DNA of 64,000 nt from Paenibacillus alvei DSM 29 (lineage in GTDB: Bacteria > Bacillota > Bacilli > Paenibacillales > Paenibacillaceae): the NCBI RefSeq assembly GCF_000293805.1, contig NZ_AMBZ01000005.1:62001-126000 (forward strand), read 5' to 3'. This document shows, one piece after another, positions 18,755 through 27,227 of this stretch (position 1 is the first letter of the stretch; the number at the start of each line of letters is the position of its first letter). The position numbers and the translations under genes were made by a program. The notes below the pieces were generated by a model, which searched no databases, had not been told where the DNA came from, and saw only the letters and a program-made list of their open reading frames with translations.

Positions 18755-19849
18755 ATGGGATTGAAGAAGAACATCTCGCGAAATAGCAAGAGCCATTCCG
18801 GTATCGAGATCGGGGTGTATACATTTGGGGACGTCATTCAAGATCCGCTGACCGGACGAGTCATCAGCCCGCGACAACGTCTTGAGGAGATTGTAGCCGC
18901 GGCCAAGTTAGCTGACGAGGTGGGCCTCGATGTGTTCGGCGTCGGCGAACACCATAGGCTGGATTTTGCTGTATCCGCTACACCGGTGGTCTTGGGGGCA
19001 ATTGCCTCCGTCACCGAGCAAATTCGGTTGACGAGCGCAACCATGGTGCTCGGCAGTTCAGATCCTGTGCTCGTGTTCGAAGATAAAGCCACGCTTGATT
19101 TACTTTCGAACGGACGGGCCGAAATTATCGCCGGTTGAGGAGCGCTCGTCGAATCGTTTCCTTTGTTCGGCTACGATCAGGCAGACTACGAAAAATTGTT
19201 CGCAGAGAAAATTGATCTGCTGCTTCAACTTAACGACAAAGAACGCATTACTTGGAACGGCAGACTTCGCAAGCCTCTTAACGATGCCGAAATAGCACCG
19301 CGTCCAGTGCAGCAGGCACTGCCCATTTGGGTCGGCGTTGGCGGTTCGCCAGAAAGTGCCGAACGTGCCGGAACATTGGGAGCGAATATGGCACTTGCGA
19401 TATTAGGGGGCGAATACGCCAAATTCAAGCCGCTGGTGGAAATATATCGAGAAGCAGGGGTAAAGGCTGGCCACAACCCGCAAACTCTCCAAATCGCCGT
19501 AACAGGTCACGGTTACGGCGCCAAGACCTCACAGCAGGCAAGAGATGAATTCTATCCTTATTACGCGAATTACTGCAAGCACTTCATGCGACGCAGCGGC
19601 CGCGAGTCCATCATAACCCTTGGCGACTTCGAGCAACTTGCCGCTCCAAATCATGGCCTCTTTGTAGGAAGCCCACAAGAAATCACCGAGAAGATACTCC
19701 ATCAGCATGAATTGTTCGGCCATAACCGTTTTATTGCCCAGATAGATATCGGCGGCCTCCCTTTCTCACAAGTCGCTGCAGCCATCGAACTGTTGGCCGC
19801 TGAGGTGGCACCCGCCATTCGCCGAGCAACCACGCATATCCACCAATGA
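18755..19849 (+). pseudogene. Luciferase-like monooxygenase family gene with in-frame stop
   Basis: A flavin-dependent oxidoreductase of the LLM class, split by one TGA at 19136-19138. Upstream it reads GVYTFGDVIQDP, VGLDVFGVGEHHRLDFAVS and ending in AEIIAG; directly after the stop, in the same frame, GALVESFPLFGYD continues the family sequence (AGRGALVESFPLFGYD is usual). The stop therefore replaces an arginine, most simply CGA to TGA. Removing it gives 364 residues, a normal length, with PIWVGVGGSPESAERA and a normal C-terminus. RBS GAGGTG precedes the ATG. It is probably inactive, unless the stop is a sequence error. Confidence 0.85.
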
Positions 19850-19987
19850 ATCGGAACTATATAAAATACATCCACCCCGTTCCATGTTAAATTGTGGAAC
19901 GGGGTGTTGCAAGTCATAACGGTAATTCCATTCAACACATATCCAGCATCAAACGATTGCCGCCTGAAACACGCGATATTCGCTCTC

Positions 19988-21043
19988 TCAGCTCGCTGCC
20001 TGCGTGGTACTGTTCCTCACTCTACTGCGATAGAGAAGCCGAAGGAGGCGAATACGCTCATAGTTCGCCTGCACCTCAGTATAGGAACCATCCAGCGCTT
20101 CCTCGCCAAATGCCCGCACATAAATTGGCTTCAAGTACTCTTCACCCAGTTCAGCAAAAGCCTGCTCAATGACTGCTCTCTGTTCTTCCGGCATCGAACA
20201 GAGCTCTGATTCAGCCAGATTGTTCACATTGTAGCCATCACGCTCTACCGTCTCAATGCGCATGATCAATTCACGCCGATCCACCTGTAGACGCTCCATT
20301 AATTGCTCAATAGAAAGCTGCTGCTGCAGTCCTTCTAGCAATACGCGCCGATCTGTAAGCTTGGAAAGCTCTTGGTTCTGCTTCGACTCCCATTCCGAAT
20401 ATACCCACTTCGCGAACTCCTCTTGTGACACAACTGTGGATATCCAATCCGGCGGAAAGGTCGTCGTCCGTTCGAATTGCTTGGCAATCGCAATAATATC
20501 TTCACCATAGGCGTTCAGCTTCGCCTCACCAAATCCAGGGAGCTGTTTCAGTTCTTCTAAGGTCTGCGGTAGCAGAGCGCTAACCATACGGAGCATGCGA
20601 TTAGTCGCAATCCAGTATGGAGCTCGCCGCAGCTTGCTCGCAACATCCCTGCGCCATTTCGCAAGCTGTTCATACACCTCGGAACGAGCATACAAATCCG
20701 CGTAGCAAGCGATCCACTCATTGCGCTCCTTCATTCTTCGCTCATGTATATCAGCTTCCGGTACAAATCCTATCGACAGTCGATACCCGGAATGGAGCAG
20801 ACGCGCCAATCCGCACCGCATCGCCGCACGCATTTCCGCCCATACTGTTCCCTCAAACCATACTTCAGACGGCTGCCCATCCGGTTCCCAGAGGACAATC
20901 CATTTCCCTTCATCCTCTCCTGCAGTCACTAATCCATATGTACTATACTGACGAGACTCATCTCCCGAATCTCTCTTATCCAGAACCTTATCAACTCCTT
21001 CCAGCTTCATTCGCTCCAGCCTAGCCATCCATACAATCTGCAT
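19988..21043 (-). CDS. HRDC-domain protein
   Basis: A 351-residue cytoplasmic protein with an HRDC (helicase and RNase D C-terminal) nucleic-acid-binding domain at about residues 118-195 (RRDVASKLRRAPYWIATNRM, LKQLPGFGEAKLNAYGEDII). No helicase or nuclease motifs are visible. The C-terminal part (about 225-345) looks helical and may be an HTH-like RecQ-tail domain, SIEQLMERLQVDRRELIMRI. The function is unknown; a role in DNA or RNA transactions is inferred. ATG at 21043 follows GGAGGCGTAG. A strong promoter and a terminator-like hairpin sit about 155 and 80 nt upstream. Confidence 0.7.
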   Translation of the reverse strand: MQIVWMARLERMKLEGVDKVLDKRDSGDESRQYSTYGLVTAGEDEGKWIVLWEPDGQPSEVWFEGTVWAEMRAAMRCGLARLLHSGYRLSIGFVPEADIHERRMKERNEWIACYADLYARSEVYEQLAKWRRDVASKLRRAPYWIATNRMLRMVSALLPQTLEELKQLPGFGEAKLNAYGEDIIAIAKQFERTTTFPPDWISTVVSQEEFAKWVYSEWESKQNQELSKLTDRRVLLEGLQQQLSIEQLMERLQVDRRELIMRIETVERDGYNVNNLAESELCSMPEEQRAVIEQAFAELGEEYLKPIYVRAFGEEALDGSYTEVQANYERIRLLRLLYRSRVRNSTTQAAS

Positions 21044-21123
21044 TAACTACGCCTCCTTAGTCAATAGGATCGATAATGAGTTAACATCCTCTACTGCTGT
21101 GTTCTTCTATTCACTTCTCGGAC

Positions 21124-21177
21124 AAAAAAGAAAGCACCCCATCACAATACGTACATACGTATCGCAATGAGGTGCTT
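21124..21177 (-). terminator. Terminator/attenuator in the leader of the HRDC gene
   Basis: On the minus strand AAGCACCTCATTGCGATACGT pairs (arms AAGCACC and GGTGCTT, inner ATACGT and ACGTAT) and is followed by TCTTTTTTG. It lies between a strong promoter (21232-21205) and the HRDC start at 21043, so most transcripts may stop after about 70 nt. Confidence 0.75.
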
Positions 21178-21204
21178 CCTCGTCCTAGTTATGAATTTAT
21201 TACC

Positions 21205-21232
21205 ATTATAGCATGCTTCTCACAAGTGTCAA
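21205..21232 (-). promoter_or_regulatory. Strong sigma-A promoter upstream of the HRDC gene
   Basis: On the minus strand: consensus -35 TTGACA (21232-21227), a 16-bp spacer, and -10 TATAAT (21210-21205) with an extended TGC element. The start point is near 21198, only about 20 nt before the terminator hairpin. Confidence 0.75.
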
Positions 21233-21317
21233 TTCCTGTATTTCTATTTCTAAATGTTGGACGCTACTATATAATAAAGTCATTCTTATTGGAACAGCAG
21301 TTAAGGGAGGCTAACAA

Positions 21318-21614
21318 ATGAGCAAGCACGATCTTGATTTTTTGTCAGACACCACAGAGACGACAACGACTCGCTTCGTCACCTTCGTTGGGCACAGCTA
21401 TCGCCGCTTTGACCTCGCGATTACATCAACAGGCCGTTTTTACGGCAAGAAGCTCGTTACCGATTTACAAAGCGGGCTAACCGCAATACTTGGTCAGGAC
21501 GATCTCAAGGAAGAAGGATACTTGGAATCTTTTTATCGTTTGTCTGAGGAAGAGGGAGAAGAGCTGCGCGGCTTCCTGTACATGGTGATTGGCGAGGCAC
21601 AATTTACAGATTAA
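21318..21614 (+). CDS. DUF3055-type small protein
   Basis: A 98-residue acidic protein. The segments RFVTFVGHSYRRFDLAITST, GKKLVTDLQSGLTAILGQDD and LEEEGYLE-like KEEGYLESFYRLSEEEGEEL agree with the DUF3055 family of Bacillales, whose role is unknown. AAGGGAGG lies 9 nt before the ATG. It is a single gene divergent from the HRDC gene and convergent with the exonuclease gene. Confidence 0.75.
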   Translation: MSKHDLDFLSDTTETTTTRFVTFVGHSYRRFDLAITSTGRFYGKKLVTDLQSGLTAILGQDDLKEEGYLESFYRLSEEEGEELRGFLYMVIGEAQFTD

Positions 21615-21666
21615 GACTTGCGCAATTATTTTCGGTATCTTGCACTTTATACGGATCAAATATGCC

Positions 21667-21700
21667 AAAAGGGAGGAGCAGTTGCCCCTCCCTTTCATTT
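21667..21700. terminator. Bidirectional terminator between convergent genes
   Basis: AAGGGAGG (21669-21676) pairs with CCTCCCTT (21687-21694). T-rich bases follow on both strands (TCATTT on plus, TTTTGG on minus). It lies between the DUF3055 and exonuclease stops. Confidence 0.65.
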
Positions 21701-21716
21701 AGCCGCTGCACATTGA

Positions 21717-22607
21717 CTACAAGCCAACATACGAAATCATACTCTTCATTTCAAGCCGTTCAAATATTTCGCTGACGGATTCGCGTTCTGGTGCAAATAC
21801 ACATACATCTGCCTTGCATTCCACCGGCACATCGCATTGAATGCGTGCAAGCTGACGCGACAAGTGAAGCATATCAAGGTCTGCTTCAATCTTCGTTCGC
21901 ACACCCTTCGCCAGCTCCGATAAATTTTCCAAGATCCCTTCAATGCTGCTGTACTGTTGAATCAGCTTATGTGCAGTTTTTTCACCGATACCTCGAACGC
22001 CAGGATAATTATCCGCTGTATCCCCCATAAGCCCCTTCACATCAATAACCTGTTCTGGAGTCAACTGTCTCTCTTCCAGCAGTGACAACGGGGAGTATAC
22101 TGCGTAATTACCGTGCCCTTTCTTCATGATGACAACCGTAGTCTTGTCATGTACCAGTTGCAGCATATCATGATCGCCTGTCAATACATACACATGCATA
22201 TCTTCACGGAATAGGCGCGCCAAGGTTCCGATACAATCGTCTGCCTCATAGCCTTCAGCCGATATATTAGGAATGCCGAATCCATCCATCACATCCCGAA
22301 TCAATTGAAATTGAGGCACTAAATCTTCTGGACAATCGGGACGATTTGCTTTATAGTCTGTGAATTGCTCTGAACGAAATGTTTTACTTCCGAGATCCCA
22401 GCAGCAAGCAATATGCGTCGGCTCGAACCGCTCAACTGCATCCCAAAAATATCTCATGAAACCATACACCGCATTTGTTGGTGTTCCATCCTTCATTCGG
22501 CGAATCGAACCGCCGTATGCTGTAGCGAAATAGGCGCGAAATAAGAGCGCCATTCCATCAACGAGCAGTAAGCGCTGCTCTTTATTCCCATTCAATTGTA
22601 CTTCCAT
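21717..22607 (-). CDS. 5'-3' exonuclease (DNA polymerase I N-terminal domain type)
   Basis: A stand-alone FEN-like 5'-3' exonuclease of about 296 residues, as found in Bacillus (YpcP), thought to act in primer removal and repair. Acidic metal ligands appear in LLVDGMALLFRAYFA, GYEADDCIGTLA, VLTGDHDMLQLV and KGLMGDTADNYPGVRGIGEK, the last leading into the helix-hairpin-helix. There is no polymerase domain. The ATG at 22607 has AAAGGGG 11 nt upstream; an in-frame TTG at 22634 is a weaker choice. It is convergent with the DUF3055 gene. Confidence 0.9.
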   Translation of the reverse strand: MEVQLNGNKEQRLLLVDGMALLFRAYFATAYGGSIRRMKDGTPTNAVYGFMRYFWDAVERFEPTHIACCWDLGSKTFRSEQFTDYKANRPDCPEDLVPQFQLIRDVMDGFGIPNISAEGYEADDCIGTLARLFREDMHVYVLTGDHDMLQLVHDKTTVVIMKKGHGNYAVYSPLSLLEERQLTPEQVIDVKGLMGDTADNYPGVRGIGEKTAHKLIQQYSSIEGILENLSELAKGVRTKIEADLDMLHLSRQLARIQCDVPVECKADVCVFAPERESVSEIFERLEMKSMISYVGL

Positions 22608-22791
22608 TGGTATGGATAACCCCTTTCGCTTCAATGCCTAAAGACAAGTATATCATAATTCCTCCATGACCTAGATAACGGTTTCTGCCAAGCCCGGAAT
22701 CCATACCATTTGATTGCCCATCTAAATTGATAGTTTTTAATTTAATCGCGGTCTTCCTCTCCTTTCATGCAGCCGTTAGCTATCCTTAGAG

Positions 22792-23496
22792 CTAAAGCTG
22801 CTCAATCTCCACACTGATTACGTGCTCGATGTTCTTAATGTAATAATAAATTTCCGTCAGATACTGCTGACTCGGCACAGAAAGAACCAGGTCGATTCGC
22901 TGACGATCCGAATCCAAATCCTTCAGCTTAAAGTGGCGGATATGAAACTCTTCGGCAGCTGGCCGATCCTTGCGCTGAATTTTCTTAATTAGATCGGTCA
23001 TTTGGTGGTTGGACTCTACGACGATCTTCAACGACACATCATGCCGATTCAGTCTTGCAGGCCCAATCATCTTAATTGCATTCGGAATAAGATTGACAGC
23101 TGCAATCAACAGTGCTGCCCCACAGGTTGCCTCCAAATAGAAACCGGCCCCAATCGCCACACCGAGTGCCGATGCAGACCAGATGAGCGCTGCAGAGGTA
23201 AGTCCAGATATTACCTCATTGCTTCTGCGCAAAATAACGCCCGCCCCAATAAAACCAACCCCGCTAATAATTTGTGCAGCCAAGCGCATCGGATCCATAT
23301 TCGGATGATTGGTTCCGCCAAATTTCCCGAATGCCTCAATAGAAACAATCGTAACCAAGCAGCTGGCTATGCATATAACCATACTTGGTCTTAGGCCAAG
23401 CTGTTTTTGCTTTATTTGTCTGTCGAGTCCAATTAACAAGCCAAATAATAGTGCCAAGCACAGCTTCATCAACATTTCCAAAGTCAAAAATATCAT
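22792..23496 (-). CDS. MgtC/SapB-family membrane protein
   Basis: A 234-residue inner-membrane protein. The N-terminal 130 residues form the MgtC domain (LLIGLDRQIKQKQLGLRP, GVGFIGAGVILR, with conserved Asp/Arg residues), and the C-terminal 90 residues form a soluble ACT-like domain. Homologues are linked to growth at low magnesium and to control of ATP synthase, but the role in non-pathogens is not settled. AAGAAGGTGAAC precedes the ATG at 23496. A terminator-like hairpin lies 55 nt upstream. Confidence 0.88.
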   Translation of the reverse strand: MIFLTLEMLMKLCLALLFGLLIGLDRQIKQKQLGLRPSMVICIASCLVTIVSIEAFGKFGGTNHPNMDPMRLAAQIISGVGFIGAGVILRRSNEVISGLTSAALIWSASALGVAIGAGFYLEATCGAALLIAAVNLIPNAIKMIGPARLNRHDVSLKIVVESNHQMTDLIKKIQRKDRPAAEEFHIRHFKLKDLDSDRQRIDLVLSVPSQQYLTEIYYYIKNIEHVISVEIEQL

Positions 23497-23550
23497 GCCC
23501 GTTCACCTTCTTCCTCAAATTCACATCTACTGCCGTAGAAAAATGCACGC

Positions 23551-23578
23551 AAAAAAGCCCCCTCGCAAAAAGGGAGCT
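23551..23578 (-). terminator. Intrinsic terminator upstream of the MgtC gene
   Basis: On the minus strand AGCTCCC pairs with GGGGGCT, followed by TTTTTTG. It could end the ArsC-like transcript, or act as an attenuator for the MgtC gene whose start is only 55 nt further on. Confidence 0.75.
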
Positions 23579-23636
23579 TACCGCATCCAACACCTACATT
23601 ACTCGCATGTCAAAATAAGCCTACTGTATCCTCACG

Positions 23637-23753
23637 CTAATACCAAGCAAGATGAATCAAGGCATAACAAAACATGGGAGGGCCGTTAGTGTTGGACGGG
23701 TCCTCTTTACGATTCCATAACCATTGTTTAGAATAGCTCGGACTTCCTTCCAA
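23637..23753 (-). CDS. Possible small protein, 38 residues
   Basis: A short reading frame from a TTG at 23753 preceded by a strong GGGGAGGGG ribosome site (5 nt spacing); the neighbouring TTG at 23756 is equally possible. The product is rich in aromatic residues (YSKQWLWNRKEDPSNTNGPP, ending HLAWY). It lies between the ArsC-like gene (83 nt) and a terminator. I do not recognise it and the evidence is only the ribosome site and position. Nothing else is seen in 23579-23840. Confidence 0.3.
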   Translation of the reverse strand: MEGSPSYSKQWLWNRKEDPSNTNGPPMFCYALIHLAWY

Positions 23754-23840
23754 CAATTCCCCTCCCCTTTCTTTGTAAGTTAAATGCTCCATGTGGAATC
23801 TTACTTGTTCATGAGGCTTAACATGACCGAAGCATTTCAC

Positions 23841-24215
23841 TTAATGCATGGAAGCTGTTCCCCACGCTTCTGCAAACATGTCCTCCTTGAAGCCAACCGT
23901 AGCCCGCTTCCCATCTGTGACAATCGGACGTTTGATCAGCTTGCCATTCGAAGCCAGCAGATCCAACTGCTCCTGCTCACTCATCGCAGGGAGCTTGTCT
24001 TTAAGCTGCATCTCCTTGTATACCTCGCCAGACGTATTAAAGAACTTCTTCAATTCCAAGCCGCTTTTAGCTACAAGCTTACGTAATTCCTCACTGCTAG
24101 GCGGCTCCTCAACGATTGGGATCAATGTAACCTCATAGCCCTTTCCCTTCAGCCACTGCACTGCTTTTCGGCAAGTGCTGCACTTTGCATATTGATACAC
24201 CGTAACGTTCATCAT
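23841..24215 (-). CDS. ArsC/Spx-family thioredoxin-fold protein
   Basis: A 124-residue member of the arsenate reductase (ArsC-like) family. It has CSTCRKAVQWLKGKG (CxxC) near the N-terminus and KLIKRPIVTDGKRATVGF near the end, the usual Arg-cis-Pro region. The pattern resembles the YffB/YusI branch rather than true arsenate reductases, so a glutathione- or thiol-linked redox or regulatory role is more likely than arsenate resistance. No ars genes adjoin it. AAAGGAGAA lies 7 nt before the first of two tandem ATG codons. Confidence 0.85.
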   Translation of the reverse strand: MMNVTVYQYAKCSTCRKAVQWLKGKGYEVTLIPIVEEPPSSEELRKLVAKSGLELKKFFNTSGEVYKEMQLKDKLPAMSEQEQLDLLASNGKLIKRPIVTDGKRATVGFKEDMFAEAWGTASMH

Positions 24216-24255
24216 TCATTTTCTCCTTTCTTATCCTCAATTGTGAATGACCGTC

Positions 24256-25251
24256 CTATCCTAGAAGCCGTTCATGCAGCTCCACTAATTCTGGAGGAAG
24301 CTCAGCCGTGAAATGAAGCTCCGACCCATTCATCGGGTGCTTGAATCGCAGCTCAGAGGCATGCAGCGCATGCCGTGTTAATGGCTCGACTACCGCATGA
24401 AGCAGGGGAGTATTTACCAAGCTCGGATCCGCGTAGAACTTATCGCCGAGCAGTGGACATCCGATATGCTTCATATGTACCCGGATCTGATGTGTGCGTC
24501 CCGTTTCCAGACGGCAGCTTACACGTGAAGCTTGCCCTTGATAGGTTTCCAGCACATGGTAATGTGTAATGGAGTCGTAACCGTCTGGCGTTACGACACG
24601 AAGGTGCGGCTGCTCCTTATCTCGATCGATTGGCGCGCGCACGGTTCCTTCTTTCTCCTTAGGCACGCCAAACACAAATGCTTCATACTGCTTCCATACC
24701 TCATTATTCTGCATCTGATCTGCTAGCTGATGATGCGCATGTCCATGCTTGGCAACAATAAGCAGACCAGAGGTATCTTGATCGAGCCGATTCGCCGGAC
24801 GAAACCGGGTACGCTCCCCCCGCATGCGCCAATGATGAACGACCCCATTCGCCAGTGTTCCATTTGGATATCCCTTAGTCGGATGTACAACCAATCCTGC
24901 CTGCTTATTGAGCACGAGAATATCCTCGTCCTCATACACAATGTGAATCGGGATCGGTTCGGGTTCTATCGTCTCGACATAGTCTTCTGCAATCTCCACA
25001 CGAATCACATCACCTGCACGGAGCTTATCGCGCACAGTTAGCACTCTGCCATTATATTCGGTACCGCCATTTACCGTTATCGCTTGCTCTAATGTCTTAA
25101 GCCGCTTTAACAAGCGTCTGGATAAGTTCATCCTTGAGCGAAGAACAGTGCGGAGCTGAATCCCTTCCTCCCCTTCAGGAACTACATACGACAGCTCAGC
25201 TGCTACTTCCCCTGCCAAGGTGTCCGATTGCTGCTCTCGTTCTTCAATCAT
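24256..25251 (-). CDS. RluA-family pseudouridine synthase
   Basis: Isomerises specific uridines in rRNA or tRNA. The 331-residue protein has an S4-like N-terminal part (LSRRLLKRLKTLEQAITVNG), then the catalytic motif RLDQDTSGLLIVAKH with the active aspartate, and RLETGRTHQIRVHMKHIGCP. The RluD/RluA-type target cannot be set by eye. The ATG at 25251 overlaps the adenosyltransferase stop by 8 nt and has AAGGAAC upstream; a longer in-frame start to 25326 is unlikely because it would lie inside the neighbouring gene. Confidence 0.92.
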   Translation of the reverse strand: MIEEREQQSDTLAGEVAAELSYVVPEGEEGIQLRTVLRSRMNLSRRLLKRLKTLEQAITVNGGTEYNGRVLTVRDKLRAGDVIRVEIAEDYVETIEPEPIPIHIVYEDEDILVLNKQAGLVVHPTKGYPNGTLANGVVHHWRMRGERTRFRPANRLDQDTSGLLIVAKHGHAHHQLADQMQNNEVWKQYEAFVFGVPKEKEGTVRAPIDRDKEQPHLRVVTPDGYDSITHYHVLETYQGQASRVSCRLETGRTHQIRVHMKHIGCPLLGDKFYADPSLVNTPLLHAVVEPLTRHALHASELRFKHPMNGSELHFTAELPPELVELHERLLG

Positions 25252-25828
25252 GCTGTTCCTTCTTCCCGAACACGTCAGCACTTCGCACATATTCCTGATC
25301 CTGAACACCAATAAGCATATTGGCACGGCGGGCTGCTGCGAAGAAATAATCTGACAATCGATTCACATACTTCATCACGTCCACGTGAACTGTCTCTTGA
25401 TGTGAGAGTGTAACAAGCTGCCGTTCAGCTCGGCGGCATACCGTTCGACAAACATGCAGGGCCGCCGCCGTTTCCGATCCCCCTGGCAAAATAAACTTCG
25501 TTATCGGCGCATTCGCAGCCTCGTGCTCATCCACCCATTTTTCCAGTTGCTCCACTTGTTCGGATCGTATTTTATAGATAAACTTGCCTTGCTTCTTCTC
25601 TGCATAAGCAATATCTGCACCACAATCAAATAGCTCATGCTGGATCGTGGACAATTGCTCGCGCAACATCTCCATCTCACTTCTCCGACAGCATGTGATC
25701 GCCCATCCAACGAAGGAATTCAACTCATCGAGTTCACCATATGCCGTTACCCGCAGATGATCCTTCGGTACACGTCCTCCAATCAATGAGGTCGTTCCTT
25801 CATCTCCCGTCCGCGTATATAATTTCAT
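25244..25828 (-). CDS. Corrinoid adenosyltransferase, PduO type
   Basis: Transfers the adenosyl group of ATP to cob(I)alamin, giving adenosylcobalamin. A 194-residue protein with the PduO/MMAB signatures KLYTRTGDEGTTSLIGGRV, YGELDELNSFVGWA, FILPGGSETAAALHVCRTVC, RRAERQLV and VNRLSDYFFAAARRAN. GGGGGG lies 9 nt before the ATG at 25828. A CobU-like gene lies 65 nt upstream, so the pair may serve cobinamide or cobalamin salvage; overlap with the pseudouridine synthase start suggests cotranscription. Confidence 0.93.
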   Translation of the reverse strand: MKLYTRTGDEGTTSLIGGRVPKDHLRVTAYGELDELNSFVGWAITCCRRSEMEMLREQLSTIQHELFDCGADIAYAEKKQGKFIYKIRSEQVEQLEKWVDEHEAANAPITKFILPGGSETAAALHVCRTVCRRAERQLVTLSHQETVHVDVMKYVNRLSDYFFAAARRANMLIGVQDQEYVRSADVFGKKEQHD

Positions 25829-25893
25829 TTGCAAATGCCCCCCTCACTACCGATCTATCTTGGGCTTCAAGTCTCCTGCACGCGTCACAAGGT

Positions 25894-26460
25894 TTACTTT
25901 CGCTTCCGTTTTGCGCTAATGTCCTCTGGTATGCCTGATGTCATGCGGAACCATTGCGAGCTTCGCTTCACCAGCTCACGATTCAATGCAGCGTGCTGCA
26001 CAATGTATTCCACTTCCAATTGATTGGTAAACGGTGTATATCCCGGCGGCTCATTCGTAATAATGAACAGCTTGCCTTGAAATATGAACAACGCCTCTTG
26101 CAGCTCCATTCGCGCAGCTGTCAGCCGTGCAGTATATGCTGCATGATCCTGTTTATTGCCCAGTTCATCCATAATTTTCTTATGCGCACCGTATAAATAA
26201 GCAGTAACGCTGTCAATAACCAGCACGCGCCGATCTGCTCGAAACATATTCGATTGCTCATTAATCCGATGAAGAACCTCTGGCAATGCATATTCCGTAT
26301 CTATGGTCTGCCATGTGAAATGGGGTGGCGCAGGCAATTCATCCGGAGGCGGTGTATGTTGGGTTTTCATATAAAATCCTTCATGCCCGAAAGTTGCTGC
26401 ATAGTGCAGTGCAAATGATGTTTTTCCGCTCCCGGTGCTTCCTGTTACACCAATGATCAC
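25894..26460 (-). CDS. CobU-like adenosylcobinamide kinase/guanylyltransferase family protein
   Basis: A 188-residue P-loop protein. The Walker A is GSTGSGKTSFALHYA and a Walker B-like VLVIDSVTAYLYG follows. The C-terminal half keeps part of the CobU pattern, FIITNEPPGYTPFTN and RMTSGIPEDI, but differs from typical CobU (GARSGKS, TNEVGxGIVP). Together with the adjacent corrinoid adenosyltransferase this suggests attachment of the nucleotide loop in cobalamin salvage. A diverged paralogue with another NTPase role is possible. GGGGGGAGCGC precedes the ATG. Confidence 0.7.
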   Translation of the reverse strand: MIIGVTGSTGSGKTSFALHYAATFGHEGFYMKTQHTPPPDELPAPPHFTWQTIDTEYALPEVLHRINEQSNMFRADRRVLVIDSVTAYLYGAHKKIMDELGNKQDHAAYTARLTAARMELQEALFIFQGKLFIITNEPPGYTPFTNQLEVEYIVQHAALNRELVKRSSQWFRMTSGIPEDISAKRKRK

Positions 26461-26558
26461 GAGCGCTCCCCCCTTTCACCTATTCTGTCTTAACTTGATG
26501 CTCTACGATTGCTTGGATTTCGCTATCCGCAATGTTCTTCCATTCACCGCTTTCTAAC

Positions 26559-27098
26559 TTACTTCTTTGCGGCAAGTGCCTTAATAATCTCTACGGATCT
26601 GGCTTCATCTGGAGTCCGTGAAGGGATCGTAACAGACAACCCCTTCTCCTTAATGCCGTGCTTGTTCAGACCTGGCAGCTGCTCAGCCGGCAGCGAGAAT
26701 AAGAAAGTTCCCTTACGTTCATTCTTCCCTTCATATACGGAACCTTCATACACGCCTTCGCGATATGTTTTGGCATCGAAATATTTATCCATCGGCACAT
26801 GTCCTCCCTGAGGAGCCATTCTCTTCGCATCCTCTTCCGGAATGATCATGACACTATTTTCCCCTGCCGCATATTCCACGAACAGCTTCTCAATGCTATA
26901 CAGCGGCGAAGCTACCACTTGGACTGTAAATTTATTTTCAAACGTCTTATTGAGATCATCCTGCAACGCTTGGGTCATTTCAGGAGGTACTGACGAGGAT
27001 GTCATAATGAAAATCGTTGCATCCGCCTTAGGCCCCCCACAACCACTCACAAGCACAAGCATTACCGCTAGAACACCGATCCATCCCCAATTACGCAT
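26559..27098 (-). CDS. Lipoprotein of unknown function
   Basis: A 179-residue protein with a lipoprotein signal, MRNWGWIGVLAVMLVLVSGC, then a soluble domain (FIMTSSSVPPEMTQALQDDL, VMIIPEEDAKRMAPQGG). It should be anchored to the outer face of the membrane. No enzymatic motif is seen. The ATG at 27098 is supported by GAGGGGAC upstream and by the position of the signal peptide; the longer in-frame reading to 27227 would put 43 hydrophilic residues before it and would cross a terminator. It lies 98 nt upstream of the CobU-like gene. Confidence 0.75.
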   Translation of the reverse strand: MRNWGWIGVLAVMLVLVSGCGGPKADATIFIMTSSSVPPEMTQALQDDLNKTFENKFTVQVVASPLYSIEKLFVEYAAGENSVMIIPEEDAKRMAPQGGHVPMDKYFDAKTYREGVYEGSVYEGKNERKGTFLFSLPAEQLPGLNKHGIKEKGLSVTIPSRTPDEARSVEIIKALAAKK

Positions 27099-27184
27099 AA
27101 TAGCCTGTCCCCTCTCTACGCAGCCCACATCACTGATATCTGTTAAGTTAATCCCAACCTTCACTATATCATAAACAACATAGG

Positions 27185-27216
27185 CAAAAAAAGAAGACTC
27201 CACGTAGGAGCCTTCT
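27185..27216 (-). terminator. Intrinsic terminator after the Spo0E-like gene
   Basis: On the minus strand AGAAGGCTCC pairs with GGAGTCTTCT, followed by TTTTTTG. It begins 12 nt after the stop at 27228. Confidence 0.85.
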
Positions 27217-27227
27217 ACTTGCTTCAT

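Noticed and set aside
19136..19138. Selenocysteine or programmed readthrough at the TGA of the luciferase-like gene
   Set aside because: The family residue here is arginine, and no SECIS-like hairpin or selenoprotein context is visible.
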